A stretch of DNA of 64,000 bases from Entoloma clypeatum (GCA_963565915.1 OY751494.1:806001-870000); one strand, 5' to 3'; numbered from the stretch's first letter, positions 11,635 to 23,939 are shown. Numbers and translations: made by a program. The notes: generated from the letters alone by a model not told the origin.

Positions 11635-14064
11635 CCCATATCAGCACCAGCAGAATGGTAGAGCAGAAAGGATCAATCGAACACTATGGGAAAAATCTCA
11701 GGCATTGCGCTTCGATGCGTGCTTACCGCCCATGTGGTGGGAATTCTGTTTGGAACACGCAGCATTTCTCTACAACAGAACCCCCATGCAGCATCTTGAA
11801 TGGAAAACCCCTTACTTCAGGGTGACCAATGAGATCCCCGACATGTCTAGTGTCAGAGTATTTGGATGTCAGGCATATGTATATATCCCAAAGGAGAAAC
11901 GTAGGAACTCCCTGGAATCAAGATCCCGATTGATGATTTATCTCGGATCGAAACCAGGGGTCAAAGGATACCGCTTCATGGATCCTGAGACCAACACGAT
12001 TTTCATGGGCGGGAAAGCTATCTTTGATGAAAGCAAGTACCCTAGATGCCACATTGACCCGTTGCCAGAAAACCACCCAGAAATGGAAAACCCAGAGCCG
12101 GCTGATGAGTTTGAGGATCTCATTCCCGGCAGCAATGATGACGATAGTCACAACGAAACACCTCATATCCCAGTTCCCATTGAACAGCATCAACCTGAAT
12201 CAGACAACGAACTGCCTGCCAGTGAGCCTGATGACGAACCGCGAGTACCCACTCCGGAACCCGAGCAAGTACCAGATCGACCGATCAGGGAACGACGAGT
12301 TCGGAAGATGCCAGGAAGCATCTATGGGGAAGACACTCCAGCGTCTGATCTTGAAAAATTAGATCGAAGACGGAGATTGGGCGGTCAAACGGCATGGATG
12401 AATGACCTCCTGATGGAGGCAATATCAGTCCAAGTTGGCATCGTTGAAATGTCCCATAAAGACATATACCCTCTTCCAAATAGAGAAGACTGGTATGCGG
12501 CTGAACGTAAAGAGCTAGACATGCTCAAACGCCGCGGGGTGATCACGGAGCTAGTACCCCTGCCTGCAGGGAGGAAAGCTCTAAGGAACAAATGGGTTTA
12601 TAACGAAAAATCCGACGGGCGTCTGAAAGCGCGCCTTGTCGCAAAAGGCTTCTCGCAGGTGGAAGGGATCGACTTTGATCAGATCTTCTCACCAGTCGTA
12701 AGACATGAAACCGTCCGGCTAATACTGGCATTGACAGCCCTTGAAGGGTGGTTCATGACTCTATTGGACGTCTCATCAGCCTTCCTCTATGGAACGCTCC
12801 GTGAAGTCATCTATATGCGACAGCCTGAGGGCTACATAGTAAAAGGGAAAGAACACCTTGTGTACCAACTATTCAAAGCTCTATATGGACTTAAGCAGGC
12901 CGCATTAGCCTGGTGGAGGGAACTTGATTCCTCCATGAAAAAGCTTGGCTTTGTCCGGCTTCACTCCGATGCGGGAGTATTCATTCACAAAAGTACCAAT
13001 GGGGAAATTGTAATTGCCGTCATCTATGTCGACGACTCTGCTTTTCTCGGCACAAACCGGGAATATACGCTAGAAAAGAAGAAGGCGTTCATGACAACAT
13101 GGGAATGTAGGGACCTAGGTCACCTAGTGCCCGATGGGGAACCAAAGGAATTTCTCTCAATCCAAATAAGGCAACGTGGGAAGAGGATCTTCATTGATCA
13201 AGTACCTTACCTTGAGAAAATTCTGGCACGCATGGGGATGAGCGAATCTAATGCCACCCATACCCCACTCCCTACGGGCTACAAACCCATGGCGTCCGAA
13301 GATGAACCCAATGCGGAACTCCGATCTAAGTACCAATCCGTCATCGGATCACTCCTATATCTGATGATTGGAACGAGGCCTGACATCTGCTTTGCTGTAA
13401 TCAAAATGTCCCAATTTTCCGCAAATCCCACCAAACGCCATTTAGAGGTGGCTAGGGATATTTGCAGATATTTGAAGGCAACGAAAAATTACGCGATCAT
13501 GTACGATGGGGACTCAGGGAAAGGGATCTATGCATTCACAGACTCCGACTGGGCGTCAGATGAAAACACAAGGAGGTCTACCACCGGCTTCTTCATATCA
13601 CTGGCATCTGGAGCGATAACATGGGTATCATCGGCGCAAAAGACCATCGCCCTCTCTTCTACAGAAGCAGAGTATATGGCGCTATCAGATTGCAGTTGCG
13701 CAGCAACATGGCTGAGAAGCATGCTTGCCGAACTTGGAATGCAGATCGGATCAGTACCGATCTACGGAGATAACAACGGCTCCGTCTTTATCGCATCCAA
13801 CCCTGTGACTGAGAAGCGATCCAAGCACATTGACGTGTGATTCCACTTCGTCAGAGAAAAAGTCTCCAAAGGAATTATTACGGTCGAATTCATTGAAGGA
13901 GTGAATAACCCTGCAGACCTTTTGACTAAGAATCTGGGGAAAATCCTCTTTTCCAAGTTTATCCCGTACTTCGGACTGATAAAGAACTAGGCGAAACAAA
14001 AGTACCTATATATATGTGGGAAAAAGTAAGATGTATTTAGAAGTATGTACTAAATATGGGGGGG

Positions 14065-14374
14065 TGTTGAAACTTTTCCCATCACGTAGATTAGATTAGA
14101 TTAGATTACATCACGTGACCTTTACATATCTTCATTACATACTTGTTTGGTTGGTACAAACAGTAGTACGGTATATAAGACCAGGAAACTGTCAATATCA
14201 ACAAGTTGTCTCTTGACTCTTAACCGCCTCCATCGCTCTTACCAGCCTCAACCGCTCTCACCAGCCTCACCCTCTCCAACCTATGTAAGTGGTCAGAACG
14301 GTATCGTAGAGTACTTCCACTGTAACCGGTTGCTTCAGTACACTTGTGGCTAGCGCCCAGGTGGAACTTCAACA
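14065..14374 (+). repeat. Copia-1 3' LTR
   Basis: It is the same length as the 5' LTR and differs at one C/T position. It is preceded by the polypurine tract and followed by the GATTT duplication. Confidence 0.93.
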
Positions 14375-14386
14375 GATTTAGCAACT

Positions 14387-14788
14387 TGTTATGCTTAACA
14401 AACCGTTCCAAGGTTCGGGCAGAGTATGCAGGAAGTGGAAAGGCGAAGAGCAATGTGATTGCTAAATCTAAGGAATTTACTACAGTACAAGAGGTTTATA
14501 TAGGTACTGATTATAGGCAGTAGCAGATGACTCAGTACTGCGGAAGACAGTGCACATGAGTCAGGCGACTGCGGAAGGCTATGTACAATGAGTAAGCTGA
14601 CTGCAGAAAGCGAGTCAGCGTGGGAGCGAAGTATACTAAAAGGGGATGACAAAGTAATGTAGTGAGTCAGACTGGGAATCGAAGGTTGCGAAAGTAGACA
14701 TTAGACATAGTGAGTTCGTAAGAGGGCGCTGAGCCGGGCCGATAAGTAATAGATATGATGTGGTCCTCATACCATAGAGTCCGTAACA
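14387..14788 (-). repeat. Gypsy-1 5' LTR
   Basis: On the minus strand it begins TGTTACGGACTC and ends GCATAACA, with inverted TGTTA/TAACA ends and a TATA box (TATATAAACC, about 14494-14503 of the + strand). To its right the gag frame of Gypsy-2 resumes abruptly. The partner LTR lies outside the window, so the limits rest on the terminal dinucleotides and the break in the gag frame. Confidence 0.7.
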
Positions 14789-15510
14789 AGTATGATGTTG
14801 GTATCCTCCTGATAGCCCGCTTTGTCAATGTAGTCTTTGAACTCATCAATATAGGTCTCGACATCCCATTGACCTTGATAATAGGATTCTCCTTCAAGGA
14901 TCAGTCTCACGTCCTGTTCCTCATTCTTTGGAGTGAACTCCGCTGTGAAGACTGTGCGGAAGTCCATCCAAGTCCGATAAGGCGGAGCACCAGTCCTCCG
15001 CTCCTGTCGGATAATGCAATCCACAAAGCGTGCTGCGCATCCACTCTTCATGAAAGATAAGGCCCAATAAATTTTAGCGTGGTTGTCTGCGAACTGTTCT
15101 GGAGCCAGCCCCATAAACAATTCACAGGAGTTTAGAAAGGTCCAGCCATTTGTGCATGATCCGTTGAAGTCTGATGGATTGGCGGGTTTTGCTCAACGCA
15201 TGCCCGGATTGGCCAGAGCGAGCGGAGCGGGTATAATAGTGGGTGCGGGAGCAGGTAGGACAGGTGGCAGAGTGGGGGCGGGTATTGCGTTGAAAGCGAG
15301 AAGAAGTTGGTCAAGTTGAGTGGAGATATTGGCGAGAGTTTGATGTTGTTCCTGGAACTCGTGCTCGAGCTGTTCAAGGCGATTGGGGTTGTCCATTACT
15401 ATGCACGGAGCAAAATCACCAGTTACAGAGAGGTAGTTAGAAGAACTGGAAGGGGTGGGAGATGTATTGGAGTCAAACGCAGACGAAGCTACTCCAAAGC
15501 ACGGAATCAT
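14789..15510 (-). pseudogene. Gypsy-2 gag, N-terminal part, cut by Gypsy-1
   Basis: A coiled N terminus (MDNPNRLEQLEHEFQEQHQT) and a proline-rich linker lead into a gag capsid domain (SFMKSGCAARFVDCIIRQ to WDVETYIDEFKDYIDKAGY). A TGA near 15192 interrupts the linker where Arg (CGA) is likely. The frame stops being gag-like at 14788, at the edge of the Gypsy-1 LTR. The rest of Gypsy-2 should lie beyond the left edge of the window. Confidence 0.75.
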
Positions 15511-15557
15511 GACAACGATGCAATCGGACCCAGTCCAATTAAATGAGAACTTTCTAC

Positions 15558-15988
15558 TGTAAGGGCAACCTTATGATCCAAGACTCGAACTCAGATGCTT
15601 GCAAGGGAGATCTGAAGTTTAGATTGAGCAGTCTGATAAGTAATACAACACATACCTTGCAAGGGAGATCCGAAGAGAAAGTTCTAAGGATTCCCCTGCA
15701 AGCTAGCTAGATAAATAGTAAAATGAGATATGAAATAAGAGATAAAACAAGATGCATGAATGATGAGCAATGATCGAGAGTAGGGATGGGGGATGAATGG
15801 AAACAAGATGAATGATAGTACCTGCGATCCAACATGCGGAGTAGCGGATGGGCGCAGAGTCGTCGGATGCAGAGAGGTGGATAAGATGTCGGAGGCAGCG
15901 GATACAATCAGAGGACGTCGGAGATGTGGAATAGAAAGGAAAGGAAGAAAGGAAAGGAAAAGTGAAAAGTGAAAGTGTTGCCCTTACA
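15558..15988 (-). repeat. Gypsy-2 5' LTR
   Basis: The 431-bp segment has perfect 12-bp inverted ends (TGTAAGGGCAAC / GTTGCCCTTACA). It lies directly upstream, on the minus strand, of the Gypsy-2 gag start. The right side abuts LINE coding sequence. Confidence 0.8.
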
Positions 15989-16244
15989 AAAACACACCTT
16001 AAATTTGACAACTACACCTCCGCCCTCATCGACATCGTCAACGGTACCACCCAGGCTGCCCCCTCTCCATGCTATTCTATGCCTTCTATAACGCCCCACT
16101 AATACAGGTTGCCCTCCAAAAACATGAATCCTCTCTAGGCTCCATAGATGACTCCATGCTCTTGGCGATTGCCAACATGCTTGAAGATGCACACCCCATG
16201 ATCAAGCACATGATGGAATGGCCACTCAGTGGCTTTGCCTGGTC

Positions 16245-16553
16245 TGTTGAAGTTCCACCTGGGTGCTAGCCACAGATGTACTGAGCAACACAGCTACAGT
16301 GGAAGTACTCTACTCTACCGTTCTAGTCACTTACTTGGTTGGGAAGGGTGAGGCTGGTGAGAGCGGTTGAGGCTGGTGAGAGCGATGGAGCTGGTTAAGA
16401 GTCAAGAGACAACTTCTTGATATTGACAGTTTCCTGGTCTTATATACCGTACTACTGTTTGTACCAACCAAACAAGTATGTAATCGAAGATGTGTAAAGG
16501 TCACATGATGTAATCTAATCTAATCTAATCTATGTGATGGAAAAGCTTCAACA
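16245..16553 (-). repeat. Copia-2 3' LTR
   Basis: It is preceded on the minus strand by a polypurine tract (C run at 16554-16560 of the + strand). It differs from the partner at 21448-21756 by three substitutions, one of them a CpG. Confidence 0.92.
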
Positions 16554-16615
16554 CCCCCCCATATTCAGTACATACTTCTAAATACATCTTACTTTTTTAT
16601 AGGTACTCTTTTCGT

Positions 16616-19600
16616 CTAGTTTTTAAGTAATCCAAAGTACGGGATAAACTTGCTAAAGAGGACTTTCCCCAGATTCTTAGTTAAAAGGTCAGCAGGGTTG
16701 TTCACTCCTTCGATGAATTCGACCGTAATGATGCCTTCGGATACTTTTTCTCTGACGAAGTGGAATCGCACGTCGATGTGCTTGGACCGCTTTTCAGTTA
16801 CAGGGTTGGATGCGATAAAGACGGAGCCATTGTTATCTCCATAGATTGGGACTGATCCGATCTGCATCCCAAGTTCGGCAAGCATGCTTCTAAGCCATGT
16901 CACTGCATGACTGCAATCTGATAGCGCCATATATTCTGCTTCCGTGGAAGAGAGGGCAATGGTTTTTTGCGCCGATGAAACCCATGTCACCGCTCCAGAT
17001 GCCAGTGATACGAAGTAACCAGTGGTGGATTTTCTGGTGTTTTTGTCTGACGCCCAATCGGAGTCTGTGAATGCGTAGATCCCTTTCCCAGAATCACCAT
17101 TGTACATGATCGCGTAATTTTTTGTTGCCCTCAAATACCTGCAAAACCCTGGCCACTTCTAAATGACGCTTGGTAGGGTTTGCGGAGAATTGGGACATTT
17201 TGATCATGGCGAAACAAATGTCGGGTCTTGTCCCGATCATTAAGTACAATAATGATCCGATGACGGATTGGTACTTGGATCTGAGTTCCGCATTGGGTTC
17301 ATCTTCAGACTTCATGGGTTTGTAGCCCGTTGGGAGTGGGGTATGGGTGGCATTAGATTCGCTCATCCCCATGCGTGCGAGAATTTTCTCAAGGTAGGGT
17401 ACTTGATCAATGAAGATCCTCTTCCCATGTTGCCTTATTTGGATTGAGAGAAATTCTTTTGGTTCCCCATCAGGGACTAGGTGTCCTAGGTCCCTACATT
17501 CCCATGTTGTCATGAAGGCCTTCTTCTTTTCTAGCGTGTATTCCCGGTTTGTGCCGAGAAAAGCAGAGTCATCGACATAAATGACGGCGATCACAGTTTC
17601 CCCATTGGTACTTGTGTGAATGAAAACTCCCGCATCGGAGTGAAGCCGGACAAAGCCGAGCTTTTTCATGGAGGAATCGAGTTCCCTCCACCAGGCTAAT
17701 GCGGCCTGCTTGAGTCCGTATAGGGCTTTGTATAGTCGGTACACAAGGTGTTCTTTCCCTTTTACTATGTAACCTTCTGGCTGTTGCATGTAAATTACCT
17801 CACGGAGTGTTCCATAGAGGAAGGCTGCTGAGACGTCCAAGAGTGTCATGAACCACCCTTCAAGGGCTGTCAATGCCAGAATCAACCAGACAGTCTCGTA
17901 CCTCACTACTGGTGAGAAGATTTGATCAAAGTCGATCCCTTCTACCTGTGAGAAGCCTTTTGCAACAAGGCGCGCTTTCAGATGCCCATCGGATTTTTCA
18001 TTGTAAACCCATTTGTTCCTTAGAGCTTTCCTCCCTGTGGGTAGGGGTACTAACTCCGTGATCACCCCACGGCTTTTGAGCATGTCTAGCTCTTTTTGTT
18101 CTGCTGCGTACCAATCTTCTTTGTTTGGAAGAGAGTATATGTCTTTGTGTGACATTTTGATGATGCCCACTTGGATAGAGATTGCCTCCATTAGGAGATC
18201 ATTCATCCATGCCGATTGACCGCCTAATCTGCGTCTCCGATCCATTTTTTCAAGATCAGAAGCAGGGGTGTCTTCCCCATAGATGCTACCTGGCATTTTC
18301 CGAACTCGACGTTCCCTGATCGGTCGATCTGGTACTTGTTCGGGTTCCGGAGTGAGTACTCGTGGCTCGTCATCGGGCTCGCTTCGTGGCAAATCATCGT
18401 CTGATTCAGGGTGATCCTGTCCAGTAGGAACAGGGTCGTGAGGTATTTCGTTATGACTGTCATTGTCATCATTTCCGGGGATGAGATCCTCAAACTCATC
18501 AGCCGGTTCTGGGTTTTCCATTTCTGGATGGTTTTCTGGCAAAGGGTCGATGTGGCATCTAGGGTACTTGCTTTCATCAAAGATTGCTTTCCCACCCATG
18601 AAAATCGTGTTGGTCTCAGGATCCATGAAACGGTATCCTTTGACTCCTGGTTTTGATCCAAGATAAATCATCAATTGTGATCTGGATTCCAGGGAGTTTT
18701 TCCGTTTCTCTTTTGGGATATATACATATGCCTGGCATCCGAATACTCTGACACTTGACATGTCAGGGATCTCATTAGTCACCCTGAAGTAAGGGGTTTT
18801 CCATTCAAGACGCTGCATGGGGGTTCTGTTGTAGAGGAACGCTGCATGTTCCAAACAGAATTCCCACCACATGGGTGGTAAACACGTGTCGAAGCGCAAG
18901 GCCTGAGATTTTTCCCATAGAGTTCGATTGATCCTTTCTGCTCTACCATTCTGCTGATGCTGATATGGGAGCGTGATGTCGATCAGAATTCCATGATTGG
19001 CAAGTACATCCTTGTATTCGTCGAACTCTCCACCTCTGTCAACTCGCCACTTTTTAGGGGTAGCAGCAAACTGGTTCTGGATCATCGCAAGAAATTGTCT
19101 AAGTGCCGTGTTTCAACAGTGATTTCGCTTGAGATCGCATGGATCTGGTCATAGCGTATTTCAGTGTCTAACCAGTAAATGGTTTGACCAAGGATGTGGG
19201 GCAAAAACTGGATTTTGCTCAGCCCTTTGGAGATGTTGATTTCTCCACGAGTCCCGTCTACTTTGTAACCATGGTTAAGGAAGACACCTAGGGACAATAG
19301 GTGTGTGTCCATGTCTGGGATGTAGAACACCAGTCTGAGAAGATGGGTTTTAACTTCCCCATTTAGGGTGTGCCGTACTGGAACGGCCCCAACTCCGAGT
19401 ATTTCCAGTTTCTTCCCTTTAGCTGCAGTTTGGACGAATCACTTGACCGTGAGAGGTCTATAATACGCGAAGTCCTTAAACTCATAGGTGAAGTGTAAAG
19501 AGGCGCCGGAATCTAATATCCATTGCGCGCGTTCTTTTTCCTTACAATGTGTACAAGAGGCGAAATGTTTAATATATTTTTTATGTAGATCACTGCTAAT

Positions 19601-21088
19601 GTGATCTACACACTCTGTACTGGTACTGGCTAATATATTATATGTCTGTTGAGAGGTATTGTTAGCATTCCGCAATTGATAAGGTTCAAGAAAGGGTTTC
19701 GATGAACCGTCAAGTTCTATCTCATCCTCAAATACATCCGGCCCCATCCGTTCCTGGTCGATGTCCATCATTTTCAGCGATTCTTCTATTGACGGGGCTA
19801 CGCGACGCTGTTTAGCCGGCCTTTCGTCGATGTCAAGAATGATGGTATCTAAGATACGGAGGTTTGACCCAGAGGGTTGAGCACCGATTTCTCGGGCGAG
19901 TCTTCGCACCCTCTCGTTCTTTTTCCACACAGACGGCTTTCCAGAGGGAAGCCCGGTGTACTGAGAAGGAGGCAGGTTCATGCATTGCAGGAGTGACTGC
20001 ATTTTCTCCGATTCAGGCTGCGCGGTACTCATAGTTTTCCCGTGGCCTGTAACAGTGGTGAGGGTAGGTGCATGACGAGGAGGGAGAGGGCAAGGGGCAC
20101 GTTGACGAGGAGGAAGTGGACAAGGAGCAGGATGACGAGGAGCCTGCTCAATGGCTGGTGCAATAAACTCGACCATTTCCTCAGCTTGGTCGGAGTCGTT
20201 GTCGGCGTTGTTGGCGCATTTTTTCTGGTTGCGCCAGCGTCCCTTTCCCTTCTTTTCAGAAGCGGTACTCGGGTCGGTCGAGTTAGGCTGCTCGTCAGCA
20301 TTGTTTCGCGAGGTACTCGGCGCTGTCTGCTTTTCCCATTTGGGGTCTTGCCCCTTTCGCTTAGTCCCGGAGATTTTCCGGGCCTGCTCGTTGGACGCCC
20401 GAGTAGACCCTATCGCATACTTGCACCTGTACTCTGAGATGATGCTGTCGGCGACGGCCTGCCATGTGAAGTCATCGGCGTCGTAGACCTGGAAGAGGGC
20501 GGTGGAGAGCGACGACCAAGCGTCAGGAATGGCACTTGTCAGGATCATAGCCTGCATCAGATCAGGCACGATGAACTTCGCGTCGCTGAGGCGAGCGAAG
20601 AGTGATCCGAGGCGCTCGATTTCTGGTACGGGGTCGCGACCCGAGAGCTTGAAGGAGGCAGCGGCCTTGAAGTCGCCGAAAATGGTGGTGGGGGAGACTT
20701 TCGAATATGCGTCCTTCAATGATGTCCAAGCTTCTTTCGAGGTCTTGGCATCCTTGATGTGTCTCCTGATGGCTTCGGAGACCTTGAGACGGATGGAACC
20801 CAGAGCCATGTCATCATCTCTAACCCAGGCCTTCTTTTCCTTGGCGAAGGCGGGTTGGTCGACGGTAATAGTGACCGCCGGAGGTTGAGTCGCAGATGTT
20901 GAGGTGGCGGAGGCAGGGGTGGAGACCGTGACCATAAAGTCCTTGATGTCGGGGTGCTCAATGTCACCGGATACGAGGCGCCAGACTCCTTGATGGAGAA
21001 GGTACAACTTCATTTTTTTGGCCCAACTTTGGTAGTCGATGCTGTCGAAGATGGCGATGGAGTTGAGGGCGGAGCGAGAGGTAGACAT
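16616..21088 (-). pseudogene. Copia-2 gag-pol, internally deleted
   Basis: Gag and protease run from 21088 to 19439 (MSTSRSALNSIAIFDS to ILDSGASLHFTYEF). A TGA at 19439-19441 stands where Copia-1 has CGA. The next frame ends at a junction near 19110, where GTTGAAAC is joined to the ACGGCACT block. Compared with Copia-1, the segment equal to 8649-8961 (about 313 bp) is missing. This removes the integrase zinc arm and first catalytic Asp and shifts the frame. Downstream, integrase, RT (VIYVDDSAFLG) and most of RNase H are open to about 17140. One more shift precedes the RNase H tail, which is open to the stop at 16616. Confidence 0.9.
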
Positions 21089-21447
21089 TTTAAATGAGTC
21101 TAAAAGGAGTTCTCCCAATCAGTGATGTTCTTTGATTTTTAGAGAAAACAAATAAATGATTCCTCATAACATATTCCCTTCAGGAATAGTGGTTGTGGGA
21201 AAAACCCTTTTTGTCAGAAGTGTATGAGGTACGACTAACGTTTCCACATGGTGTGTACTAAGTCAATCCCCTTAGGGACGCTTCATGACAGGTACTTGTC
21301 GTAATGATGTTCCCAGGTTCATATGTGAAGAAGTATGACTCAGAACCTAGATCTTTCAATCGGTTCTTTGCCAACCAGGGTAGAGTGGGCAGGTACTCGC
21401 TGTTGCCAGCGTTTCCCAAGTCCCTCTGCTATCCGGGGCCCATAACC

Positions 21448-21756
21448 TGTTGAAGTTCCACCTGGGCGCTAGCCACAGATGTACTGAGCAACACAGCTAC
21501 AGTGGAAGTACTCTACTCTACCGTTCTAGTCACTTACTTGGTTGGGAAGGGTGAGGCTGGTGAGAGCGGTTGAGGCTGGTAAGAGCGATGGAGCTGGTTA
21601 AGAGTCAAGAGACAACTTCTTGATATTGACAGTTTCCTGGTCTTATATACCGTACTACTGTTTGTACCAACCAAACAAGTATGTAATCGAAGATGTGTAA
21701 AGGTCACATGATGTAATCTAATCTAATCTAATCTATGTGATGGAAAAGTTTCAACA
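21448..21756 (-). repeat. Copia-2 5' LTR
   Basis: It contains the same TATA region and GATTA-type tandem as Copia-1. The TCACGTGA palindrome of Copia-1 reads TCACATGA here. Confidence 0.92.
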
Positions 21757-23939
21757 TGGTCGACCTCACACAATTCTCCATTCGAACTCTCCAAACTTGC
21801 CCTTATGAACTTTCCATGCACTTATCACCTGCTGACTTAATCCTTTCTAGGCCCAATCCAGACAGCTCAAACAAGACCCAGACCATCAAGACCGTTCACA
21901 CCTACAAGTATCTTGGCATCATCTTTGACTCGAAGCTCCACTGGAATGCCCACCACAACAAAGTGTCTGCCAATGCAATATGGTGGTCAAACCAAGTCTC
22001 ACGACTCTCCAGAGTCACTGGAGGCATGCCCACCCACCGAATCCGTCAACTCTACAACACAGTGGCCATCCCCAGACTCCCCACCTTTATGTATGCAGCA
22101 GATGTCTGGTACCCCAGCATCCGCCCCTCTGCCTCCGGCAAGAAGCACCTTGGATCAGTGGCTGTGGTCAAAAAGCTAGCCCCAGTACAGAGACGAGCTG
22201 CAAAGCTCATCACCGGCGCTCTCAGCATCACGGCAGGTGATACCCTTGACATACATGCTAACCTCCTACCAGTAGATCTACTTGTAGACAAGATCCTCTA
22301 CCGAGCCACACTCTGACTAGTAGTGTTCAAAGGTTCAGTCTATGTCGACCTGAACTGGACTGAACTGAACTGAAAAATAGACCATGTTGGACTGAACGGT
22401 GGTCTAAGGCCTATCTGTTTTAGAAAATTCAGACTGCAGTTCAGTCTAGATTTTTGTTTTTTGACTTAGACCGCAAAAAGACCGGTCTAAACAGGTCTAG
22501 ACCGGTCTTTTTGCCCTTTGGGATACACCTCTAACCCCCCCCCCCCCCCCTAATATTCTACAATTTTTGGAGATTTTTCAGTAATCTGCATAATATTCTA
22601 GATATTTATAGTCCAATTTCATTGGTCCAAGGCTTGTTTTGAAGCTACAACTGAGTGGAATACATTTCTAGCTTGTATATAAACTCTTGCTCAGAGTCAC
22701 AAAGTGAAACATGGTGAAAACATAGCTAAAACATATGATTACAGTGACATTTTTTTGTATCTGTGTTTACAGTGCTATTTTTGTTGTATCTGTACTATTA
22801 TTACTGTGTTATTTTTGTTATATCTGAGTGCCTCTCATTGCGGAGCGAGCAATGGGTGGATGCGTCAATTTGACATTGGATGATGTGCGACATGCGTGCA
22901 TCAAATGTGTCAAATATATTTAAACAAACTCAAAAAACATCGCATTTCTCCTTAATATGACTACACAGGAGGAAGTAAGCTTACAGACTATATCAATTAT
23001 GTACCAGAGTATCATATGTCAATAAATATGTATTTATTTTATGAATTTTCCCCACAGATTTGAGCATATAGTGATGCACCGCTTTACACCAAACAATGGT
23101 AAACAACATGTGAATGCATCATGCAGGCATGCACAGTGCCTTCCTCATGATCTAATAATAGTTTAACATGATAGAACTCATTAATATATATGTATTCACC
23201 TTCTGAAACACCTTGTCCTTGTATAATTTTTAGATCTCTAGATAAGATAGAAATGATAAAATGTGCATATTTCAGTAAAAGTGTTATATCTCCATAATGA
23301 ATGCACCAAATCTGAAAGACAGATGTGCTGTGAGGTCCCCTGAATGAGGAGAATCCAAAGCTGAAACAAAATTTTTTGGTCAAATTTTCGACCTATTTTG
23401 CTTCTATTCACCTTATTAAGTCCTTGGGCTTGATTTGAATGGTCTGAGTAGATTTACATACAATGTTACAATGGTATATATACAGTACATATAGACTACA
23501 GTGGTTGTGGAAGGGAGGAAGTAAGAAAAGATTGTTTTTGTGTTTGAGAAAACCCATGATGATGCTCTGTTGATCACAATTTAGAGTGTGCCATTGTTTT
23601 GATGCATCATTTCAGAATTCTACCTACATAGCTCATATATTTAACTGGTTATATGCTTACTATTAGCTTCTAAGTATCTCTACATAAGTTACAAACTATT
23701 TTTAGAACTTACAGTTAGTGTTTGAGGGTTTGGTTTGGTTTGGTTCTTTGCCTCTGAAAGGCATGGACCGAGACCAAGACCGGTCTTTCAAAACCGCAGA
23801 ATGGTAAAAGACCAGACCGGACCACACAGGACTGGTCCATCAGACCCACAGAGAGTGGACCAAACCGGTCTGCACCAGTCAGAACTGGTTTTGTATAATA
23901 TGTTTTATCTAAATATATACAGAGATCATACATAATGTC

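Larger units (their letters stand above)
6730..13990 (+). pseudogene. Copia-1 gag-pol polyprotein, split by a LINE
   Basis: The frame opens with MSTSRSALDTIAPFDG and runs to 9115, then resumes at 11649. Gag (UBN2-like) covers about residues 1-250. The protease has ILDSGASLHFTHEF. The GAG-pre-integrase zinc arm is TWHKRLGHPN to CTGCLKGKM. The integrase has Asp in IHSDLKQ, Asp in WRVDGGGEF and Glu in NGRAERINRTLWE. The RT runs from KWVYNEKSDGRLKARLVAKG to VIYVDDSAFLG. RNase H has FTDSDWASDENTRRSTTG and SSTEAEYMALSDC. One TGA at 13838-13840 replaces the CGA Arg still present in Copia-2. The tail ends at the TAG at 13988-13990. Without the LINE and the TGA this is one long frame. Confidence 0.92.
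6057..14374 (+). mobile_element. Ty1/Copia element Copia-1, complete, with a nested LINE
   Basis: The two 310-bp LTRs start TGTTGAA, end TTCAACA and differ at one base that I can see. The flanking 5-bp duplication is GATTT on both sides (6052-6056 and 14375-14379). The internal order is gag, protease, integrase, RT, RNase H, which defines Copia. A G-rich polypurine tract lies just before the 3' LTR (about 14058-14064). The near-identical LTRs mean recent insertion. The element is disabled by a LINE at 9116-11634 and by one TGA at 13838-13840. Confidence 0.95.
1..14788 (-). mobile_element. Ty3/Gypsy chromovirus (Gypsy-1), 3' end outside the window
   Basis: Reading leftward on the minus strand the element has a 402-bp 5' LTR (14387-14788, ends TGTTA/TAACA), a leader, gag with two CCHC knuckles, protease, reverse transcriptase, RNase H, integrase and a chromodomain. 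This is the order of Ty3/Gypsy chromoviruses. The 3' LTR must lie left of base 1. The element carries two later insertions: Copia-1 (6057-14374) eight bases inside the 5' LTR, and a hAT-type MITE (1186-1683) in the integrase. The pol frame has several stops and one frame change, so this copy is dead. It sits inside the gag gene of Gypsy-2; the flanking 5-bp duplication cannot be checked because the left end is missing. Confidence 0.85.
16245..21756 (-). mobile_element. Ty1/Copia element Copia-2
   Basis: Two 309-bp LTRs are flanked by the 5-bp duplication TGGTC (16240-16244 and 21757-21761). The element is close kin of Copia-1 in LTR and protein sequence, in opposite orientation. It is older: I count three LTR differences. 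It has one stop in the protease region, a frameshift near 17140 and a deletion of about 313 bp in the integrase. Confidence 0.95.
15989..22320 (+). pseudogene. RT fragment of a second, Tad-like LINE (LINE-A), split by Copia-2
   Basis: Coding sequence at 15989-16244 gives the RT palm (LKFDNYTSALIDIVNGTTQ, then after a 1-base shift CPLSMLFYAFYNAPLIQVAL and IDDSMLLAIANML). It continues directly at 21757 after Copia-2 (VDLTQFSIRTLQTCPYELSM, YKYLGIIFDSKLHWNAHH, PRLPTFMYAADVWY). The RT catalytic motif reads IDDS. The frame ends at TGA 22314-22316, where CGA is likely, just before the hAT element. It is a different family from the LINE at 9116-11634. Nothing upstream remains because Gypsy-2 lies there. 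Confidence 0.8.

Noticed and set aside
15560..15600. tRNA-like B box (GAGTTCGAGTCTTGG on the minus strand)
   Set aside because: It lies inside the Gypsy-2 LTR and no cloverleaf or A box could be built around it.
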